A stretch of DNA of 64,000 nt. Source: Sabethes cyaneus (Eukaryota > Arthropoda > Insecta > Diptera > Culicidae). A program made the position numbers and the translations under genes. Below the pieces are notes generated by a model that had not been told where the DNA came from, did no database searches, and saw nothing but the letters and a program-made list of their open reading frames with translations. This document shows positions 56,747-64,000 of this stretch, in pieces (position 1 is the stretch's first letter; every line of letters begins with the position of its first letter). Where the stretch lies: contig NC_071354.1 of NCBI RefSeq assembly GCF_943734655.1, forward strand, positions 69,585,544 through 69,649,543, in the 5' to 3' direction.

Positions 56747-57826
56747 CCAAGTAACAATTTGGGTTTTATTACACTCTTATTATGGCATTTAAGACCAAAA
56801 TTGGTCACGAAAACCGCCATAAGCGTACAATAAAACTCACATTGCTGCAGGGGAAGTCTTGTGTTACATTCTGTCTCGTAAAAGTCCGCTGCGTATTAAA
56901 TCTGCTGATGTAATGTGATTCGTGTTAATGCAGATGTCTTGCATGTTAATCCGCTAATACGAGATATTGTAGATGGCTCCGTGTTATTTCATTATGACGA
57001 ACAATCCTTATTTTATATGGCGTAGCAATACAATATGGCGTAGCAATACAATATGGCGTAGCAATACAATATGGCGCCCCAAATAATATTGATTTTGTCG
57101 AAGTTGCCTATCAAATCGCCATGAATATATCTATAGAGCTATTAAAACGGTAACACTCTGGATAAACAGATTTATTTCTGCTATTATGAAGAATATTAGA
57201 GTTCAATACCAAAATTTTCAAGACCATATTACCATATTCTAATATTTTGTTTAAGCTCGCAAACAAAAATTCATCAAAGCAAAGTGTTTTGCAGATAAAA
57301 AATTATTATCAATCAGTTTTCCTGTAACAGCAAGCAACTAAAATGATTTTGCTAGAAATTGAGATTGACTAACTGAATATATTTATTTTGTTAAAACAAC
57401 TAGTTTGAATCAAAATCGAAATTTGCAAAATTTCAAAATGTGCGTTGATTTTATCCAGCTATCATACCAATATGCACGGTAAAATTTAATGCACATATGC
57501 TGATGCAAACCAGAAAGAGAAGCAAGCTCAGTGCATTTTTCATGCAGAAAATTTAAATAGTAGGTACCATTTAAATCAAGTCAGCATGCTCGGGTTTGCG
57601 GGGGGTTTGAAATTTCATCGCAAATAAATACTTCCCCTGTTTTGTTACCCGGTTAACGCTGACAGTTCAGTGCACAAAAACAATCTCAGCTGCAAACCAA
57701 CAGATATAGCTGAAAATTTATTAAATATTCTATGGGATATTTTATTCTGGTTACTATAAACAAAATTGATCAGGATGATCTGACACTGACAGTAAAACTT
57801 TTACTTACAGGTTAAACTTTTACATA
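56747..57826 (+). repeat. Repeat family A, copy 5, 3' truncated
   Basis: Starts with the full tip CCCAAGTAACAATT and follows copy 2 through AGCTCGCAAACAAAAATTCA, CTATGGGATATTTTATTCTGG and CTGACAGTAAAACTTTTAC. An 18-bp word TATGGCGTAGCAATACAA is present as a perfect triplet at 57016-57069, while copy 2 has one. The copy stops at the next element (57829). Confidence 0.82.
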
Positions 57827-57828
57827 TA

Positions 57829-59247
57829 CCGTGCCGTATCGAAATCCGTACACCTAAGAGCTAGACAATTTTAAATGGTCAATATAAAATTATGATATTG
57901 TAAAAAGCAATTCGTCCTGTTTTCTTTTGACAGTATAATGCTCATTTTAACGTTATTTCGAATAACAGGAAGCTAAAATTAATCCTAGTTATAAAAAAAC
58001 GAGATCAAAATGTGCATCTCTTGATTCAAAATCCGTACACTTTTTTATGCCTGATTCAAAATCCGTACACCTGTGACTCAAAATCCGTACACCATGTTAA
58101 AAATCAATCAAAGTCCGCATAATTTTGAATCTAAATCCGTGTAAGCTTGATCGAAATGAGTTTAAAGTTTGTGGCTAAATTGTTTTTCTTTATTTGACTA
58201 ATTACTTTATAAAATATGTTTTTCTCGATAATTGACGCATTGTATTTTAGTCCTGCTCATCTAAGAGTCGTTCACACGCACAGTAGGAACACTACAAGGA
58301 ATCAATCTTTTTGTTTTTAAGCAAAATTATGGGTTCATTTTCGGTCGGAAAGTTAAAATATCAGGTTTGGTACTGATTAAATATTGGTTCTATCCATCCC
58401 ACTTGTAACAAAACCTCGTTTGTGTTAAATGTTCTTACATTCTTTTCCTTATGCCTCTGGAAATATTAGGCTTAGAAACCAACTTTTTGAACATTTTAGA
58501 GTAAATGAACTTCACTTATAAACAATATATAACATTTTTTCTTGATTTTGTTGCAAATTATACGGAAAGCTGAAAAATTGCAGAAAAGACTCCGGTATTT
58601 CGAGAGTACCAATTCAATATAGTAGCTCTTATCGTAGTGACCGGAACTTAAACTATCTCGATGCTTTTATAAAGGGATTATCCACCATGTATTATCGTAA
58701 TTGCCATCTTCCAGTTTATCGACATATATTTAGCTTTAGTTATTTCCATTTTGTTTGGCAAAACATAGAATAGAGTTGGATCACTAAGGATACTGCACAG
58801 GTGTACGGATTTAGATTCAACTAGTAAAACTGAATCAAAATCCGTACAGTACTAATTATGATGAATAAATATTATTTCAATGCCATAATGAATGAAATTA
58901 AGCTGTAGAACGATAAACACCTTTAGTTCAAATTGATTTTCGGGATTTTAAATAGGAAAATCACTTCAAGTGCGCTTTACACTTCATTTTATTGGAAGTT
59001 ATTTTCTTAGCAAATTGCTAACAACACAGCCAATTTAGAGGGAAATCTGATAGGCATTAACGTTTTAATTTTTATTACTTGTATTTGATGGCCTACTACC
59101 TATATTTTGACATTGACGTAATGCTAATAAACCACGGGTCTAAGCCTATTATTAATATTTTGCATTTAGACTTTTTAATACATATAATCATGCAAATTGT
59201 ATTAGGTGTACGGATTTCGAAGCTGTACGGATTTCGATACCGCATGG
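57829..59247. mobile_element. TA-flanked element with AATCCGTACA subterminal repeats
   Basis: The ends CCGTGCCGTATCGAAATCCG and, in reverse complement, CCATGCGGTATCGAAATCCG form inverted repeats. Both are bordered by TA (57827-57828 and 59248-59249). AATCCGTACA recurs about nine times in the element: four near the left end (57844, 58030, 58058, 58084), a pair at 58803 and 58843, and a pair at the right end in reverse orientation. This resembles multiple transposase-binding sites. The 1.4-kb body has no transposase frame. A Tc1/mariner-type non-autonomous element is inferred from the TA sites. Confidence 0.78.
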
Positions 59248-59589
59248 TAGGAGCCGCGTGGTGGCTCGCTATGATAACGAAAACATTGGTAAACAAAACA
59301 TTTTAAAACTCGCGCTACACTTGACAAAATAATAATAACCGCGATGCGATCGTGAGGGTTTGCTAACTGGAACCTACACGATAAACTAGGTCAACGCTAT
59401 GAGGACCGTAAAAGATTACCGTTTGATATCTTTCGGGACTAGAATCCGATCTGTAATAGGTTAAAATGGGACGCGCGGAGAAGGGGCGTTACATCTCCGC
59501 CCTTACAGAACTGTAAGTCATATCAGAAAGAGATTTCGAGCAGCTGCTAGTGTAGGAATAGTAGCGTACCAGCGTGGCAACATTTCTCT

Positions 59590-61650
59590 TCGAGCATTGT
59601 CCATGTTCCATGCCCGTAGAAAACAACCCGTCTAATAAGCGTCTTTGTATGGAGGCTTAGTCTGCTTGACCGCAATTACTTGTGAAACCCATACATAGTA
59701 AGCACGACTTCCACTGATAATACGCTTTCGAATCTCACGGCTGGTATCATTGCCCGCTGTTACCAGTGCAGTGTGCCAAGGTAGACAAATTCGTCGACTA
59801 CCTCAAACTCATTGCCGTCGATCATTATACTATTGATCAAGCGGCGTCGGTTAGCCTCGCTTTCGCCGGCCAGTATATACTTTGTTTTAGACGTATTCAC
59901 CTTCAGCCCAATCTTTCCTGCTTCGCGCCTTAGTCTGGTGTACTGTTCAGCGACCGCAACAGATGTTATGCCGATAATATCCATGTCATCGGCAATGCAG
60001 ACGAATTGACTAGATTTGTTGAAGATCGTGCCCCGCTTGTTGATATCCGCTCGATTCATAACACCTTTTAGCGCTATGTTGAAGAGCAGGCATGAGAGAC
60101 CATTAACTTGGCGAAGTCCTCTGTGTGATTCGAATGAACTTGGCAATCCACCTGTAATCCGAACACAGTACTGTGTACCATGCATCGTAGGAGAAGCTGT
60201 TCACGTTCATGATTTTCCATAGCTCTTTCCGGTCGATGGAATCATACGCGGCTTTGAAGTCAACGAGCAAGTGGCATATGCCCGATGAAGCTCTCCGCTA
60301 CATTGCTAATTGCTATTTTAATGGTAATCCAACAGTCCTCGAGAAGGGTTTCTTCCAGCACATTCTCTTTCGGAAGCGCAGCTTCTCTATTCTCGGCCTT
60401 TTTGCGGGCTCTGACGCAATATAATAACTTCGTACAAATCTGTTTACTATTTGTGATCGTCAGAGGACGATAATTGAGGAGTGCACTTTGTAAGTGGCAC
60501 TGAAAACGGTTGTCGCATGATAATTTTTACAGTTTTACAGTTCAGTTTATCGCCTTTCTGGTAGACTCGAAGCGCTCTTTCCACCTTTCGTCTAACTCAC
60601 GATCATCCGTCAAGATATAATCATTCTTTTTTTGGCACATTTCGACTCACGGCACAAAGTCCTTTTGGGAAGAGTTGAATTTCTGATAGAACTTTCCTGT
60701 TACCTGCGAACGATGCAGCTGCCGCAACTCTGTATATTGCTTCTCCTCCTGGGCGTTTTAAGCATTACCAGGTAGTGGTCCGCACTGACTCCATTGGATT
60801 TAATGATGTCCAGGAAGTTCTGGCAGGCAAACAAAATGTGGTCGATCTTTGTTTCTATCTGACTGGGTGACCCTTCAGGTGTATTTTAAGACGGCAAAGT
60901 CGGTAAGCCTTAGGTCCATTTCATTGGTTAGCTACTGCGCGCTGAGGCCTGCAATAGTCCGTTTGTATTCCTCCTCATGGACAACATGAGCATTGAAATC
61001 CGCGAAGACGGCCTTAATGTCATGCTTTGGGTGGTGGTTGGACAAGTCCAGACTGCGCGTGGAATTTCTCTTGGTATGCTTGTTATGTTGAAGAAATGGC
61101 CCTTGAGTTTTATCCTGCATATTTCAAAACTGATTGGCCAACTGAATCAACCGTTTCCGCATCTCGCTTATCACTATGGACGGAGTTCCCAGCCCATGTG
61201 TTTTTTTTTTGTTAGGGGGGACTTAGACTACTTTGTCCATTGAATTGAACTTTTGTAGTAAGCCCATGTGTATTATCGCAGCTCTGGTAGATGGTCCATC
61301 CTTGAATGAACTAAATGTTGAGGCTCTCCGAGAAACCTCCTGCAGCGCGACGACGTCGAAGTTCAATATGTCAAAGAGCACTCGAGTGCTTCGGCAGTTT
61401 TACGTTCCGAGTTTCCAATCCATAGTACGTTTACACCACGTTGGTCTATTCCGCAAGTTCTAGTTCAGAATTTCGTGTTCTTCATTCTTTCCGTATTTAT
61501 ATTTGAATTTTGAGGGTGATTTTGCTGGAGGTTGGCGCAGGACACGCACCGCCAACTTCTTGCCTTGCCGGAAGAACATCGGGCACAGCATTGTTTAGAG
61601 TCGATAATCGGTCTCTCCTAACATGGAGTTCAGCTGACTTTTGGATTCGT
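59590..61650 (-). pseudogene. RT-alpha non-LTR retrotransposon, longest copy with endonuclease
   Basis: Minus strand. Around 61380-61440 broken frames resemble the endonuclease start (VLWIGNSERKTAEA). HDIKAVFADFNAHVVHEEEY at about 60960-61040 is the DFNA motif of the AP-like endonuclease, and YKRTIAG follows. After a connecting region comes the RT: SRVYDSIDRKELWKIMN at about 60200-60260 in broken frames, then RGLRQVNGLSCLLFNIALKG and ADDMDIIGITSVAVAEQYTR (59760-60185). Next come EFEVVDEFVYLG and, further on, RRVVFYGHGTWTMLEE at about 59600-59650. The ADD catalytic pair is intact, but stops and frameshifts make the copy dead. It supplies the endonuclease missing from the other four copies. Confidence 0.85.
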
Positions 61651-64000
61651 TACAGGATTGGTTCTACGAACTTCGCTAAAACAAGTAAATATTAATATTG
61701 TTTGTACTCTTATACCTCTGAAGTAAAGGTATAGGCCAAATCATCAATTGTTTACATTTTGGCTGGTTATTATATTGCACTAACAGTAGCCCTCGTGCGT
61801 CACCTCGCGTCTTATTGAGAGCCATATTCTCTATAGCTTGGATGAAAAAATTACTTTTTTCTAGAGGACTCAAATGAACGCCTTGCGCCTAAAAAGGCCT
61901 AATAACAATAACAACTTTTTTTTAGATTCACTATAACGGAGATAACCGGAATGTATGATCAAAACGCCTAAATGTACCTCTAGTGCTAGATGCGGCTACG
62001 TTACTGATGCTTATGTTAACTGCAATCTGGTATAAATAATTGGCTAGAGTCTTCGTTTTCTGCGTCCTGCGATTTTATTCAGGGCACTGACATCTGTACT
62101 TTTTTGTCAGCAGTGTTATTATGTTTATAATACGAATTTCTTTTTTGGGCCCACAGCAAATCCTATACCGGTAGGAGGGTGTTCGTGAGGTGATCGTATC
62201 AGCAGTACTTTAAATAGTATATATATATTAGCTGTAGGTTAGAACAAAGCATCTAGGGAGCGAGCAGCGATTGTTAACACGAAAATATGGCGTCCTGTTG
62301 GGGACCTGGTTTTGGTTATAGACGCTTATAGTATTAGATTAATAGCAATAGTGAGTTAAAAATATTGTTGTAGTCGCAATTTAACATTTTGTTTTCGTCC
62401 AGCAAATCAGAGTTCTAATATTCTCGGATTGTAACTACTCTCAATGATAAATGAGCAACATAATATATAGTGCGTTGGCGTGCTATTCATTCTAATTGCC
62501 GTTTGAGTCGAGAAAATTTCCTTTCAATAAACATAAAAGCTGAAAACCGTCGTTCGCCTCCTTCTTGCTGACCCTGACTATTGTGATTGCAGCGTAACTT
62601 CTATTTAACTTCCACCTTTTGTACTGACGATTCTCTTGTATAGTTTGCCTTTTTTCGGTACTGCTATATTGATATTGAACTGCAGTAGAGGCCCAATTGG
62701 CAAATCCTCCGCGTCCTCCGTGGTTCAACAAAAGAAAACTGGACAACAGAAGAATTGCTGCGCTGGCTGCTTCCAAACTGGCCGGGTGTCATCTTTCTAT
62801 TGAATTCGGCGTCTTTCGCTTTCACGAGGCTGGCCATTGCGGCCATTTATTGACGATCCTGCTGCTAAAGGCAGTCGTGTCGGTGCCATTCTTTCGGATG
62901 AAAAATGTTCGAAAAGGTGTTACCTTAAAGTCGTTAAAGTGTATTTCTTTTCTGTTTTCTGAAGGTCTTCTGATGAATCGGAATAATGGGCCCAAAAGGG
63001 TGCCCGATTGGAAGCTATTGGTTCGACTAGAGAATGGACTGTTTAATTCCTGAACAATGGCGATTATATTAAACCGATTCAATTCCAATTTGATGTTTCG
63101 ACGAATAATACAGACATGTCTAAACAGTTTAGGCAGATCAGTTTCCGAAACTGATCTTGTTAGTATGTATTATGTTAAGTTTTAACTCTAACCACACTGT
63201 AAGCTCGTTCTTCTCATTAATTGCTATCCGATTCCGGCAGAAAAGCAATATAGAACGCAAAGAGGCGTGAAACCAGACTTCAACGTTGTATCTAATTAGT
63301 TGACCCGCAACCGATTATCATTTTATTTATGCTAAAGATCACCCTTCGTGTTTTTGGTGTTGTTGCCGCAGCTTGTCCCTCGGAAACTCAGCTATTACTC
63401 GCTCCCATAAAATCGCCGATCACCTGCGGACCTAATAATCGGGTATGAAATTATATCTCATTTGTTTTAATTCCGAATTCCACTCCGAACCGACCGACCG
63501 ACCAAGCCGCTGGCTGCGCTGACTGGCTGGACTAGGTGCACATCGGAAATACGGATTTAGAGGCTTATTGCGGTCTACGCCTTATTTCGGGTTTCGCTTT
63601 CGACACTGGCTGGCGCCTAGGAATCGATGACTGGCCGGAATTAGGCTGAGCTCGAGCTGCGGCCACCAAGGATACTGTGGGCATCACCAAGCGAGGGTCC
63701 CAAATGATGATTCGATTTGTGTGCGCTGCACCTTCCGAGGATTTGCGAACGCAATTTCCATCGGCGGCTTTCATCTTTCGACGATCGACGACGGCGCAAA
63801 AGCAATGGGCGAGAGACAGCACGAAAAGAAATTGAAAATCACTAGCCGTAATTATCTAGTATTTAGGTGATATTAGCAGGATTTGTGAATGGCCCTTCGG
63901 GGTAGCAAAGGTTCTCGATGTTCGGTCTTAAATTGCCGGCTTTGAGGGTTTTCCGAGCGGATAGGTGATAGCCGGTTGTTTAGATTGAACGTTACAAACG
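61651..64000. other. Right end, no supported gene
   Basis: Two overlapping opposite-strand frames lie at 62492-62776 (-), which starts with a hydrophobic MEAASAAILLLSSFLLLN, and 62697-63053 (+). A third lies at 63565-63822 (-). None shows a known domain, and the overlap argues against both members of the pair being real. The 63480-63830 part is GC-richer and could be an exon of a gene running off the window, but no splice structure was established. Confidence 0.25.

Noticed and set aside
62492..63053. Overlapping opposite-strand frames, one with a hydrophobic start
   Set aside because: They overlap each other, have no recognised domain, and lack splice or conservation evidence.

Overview
The window looks like a gene-poor, repeat-dominated stretch of a large insect genome, most likely a culicine mosquito. 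That is an inference from the mix of decayed copia and non-LTR retrotransposons, tRNA-derived SINEs, Helitron-like and cut-and-paste DNA elements, and an insect-style leucine-rich-repeat (LRR) receptor gene. Nothing bacterial is present (no operons, ribosome binding sites or CRISPR).

One convincing protein-coding gene is seen: an uninterrupted 536-codon frame at 16543-18153 (+). It encodes a type I membrane protein with a signal peptide, LRRNT, about 14 LRRs, LRRCT, one transmembrane helix and a short tail, similar in plan to insect Capricious/Tartan. A polyadenylation signal follows at 18528-18533. One weak candidate first exon with a signal-peptide-like sequence lies at 37964-38078 (-).

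Almost everything else is mobile or tandemly repeated DNA. From left to right: a SINE (430-606); a duplicated T-rich TTTTCGTC block (2041-5370) split by a TA-flanked inverted-repeat element; a copia remnant (7955-12497) split by an insertion carrying a GGACCA satellite; repeat family A copy 1 (12687-13650); a clean hAT-type MITE (13967-14395); the LRR gene; a deleted pogo/Tigger element (20485-20993); repeat A copy 2 with a SINE inside it (22088-23337); a dead non-LTR element with a second non-LTR 3' end inside it (23690-26420); and 8-, 9- and 10-bp arrays followed by a degenerate TTTTCTGTG array (31130-36730).

The second half starts with a deep nest (41563-46910): repeat A copy 3, interrupted by two adjacent Helitron-like elements, the first of which contains a hAT-like element that itself contains a reverse-transcriptase fragment. 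A reverse-transcriptase family here called RT-alpha (a label of mine) has five copies, at 43440, 45404, 47775, 51577 and 59590. One is split by a hAT element with a perfect 8-bp target duplication. A TTAA-flanked piggyBac-like element (50733-53038), a composite SINE with a 12-bp target duplication (55407-56080) and a TA-flanked element full of AATCCGTACA motifs (57829-59247) complete the picture.

No multi-gene pathway is visible. The value of the window is as a readable record of successive insertions: several target duplications, and one empty site preserved in a paralogous copy, give relative ages for the elements.
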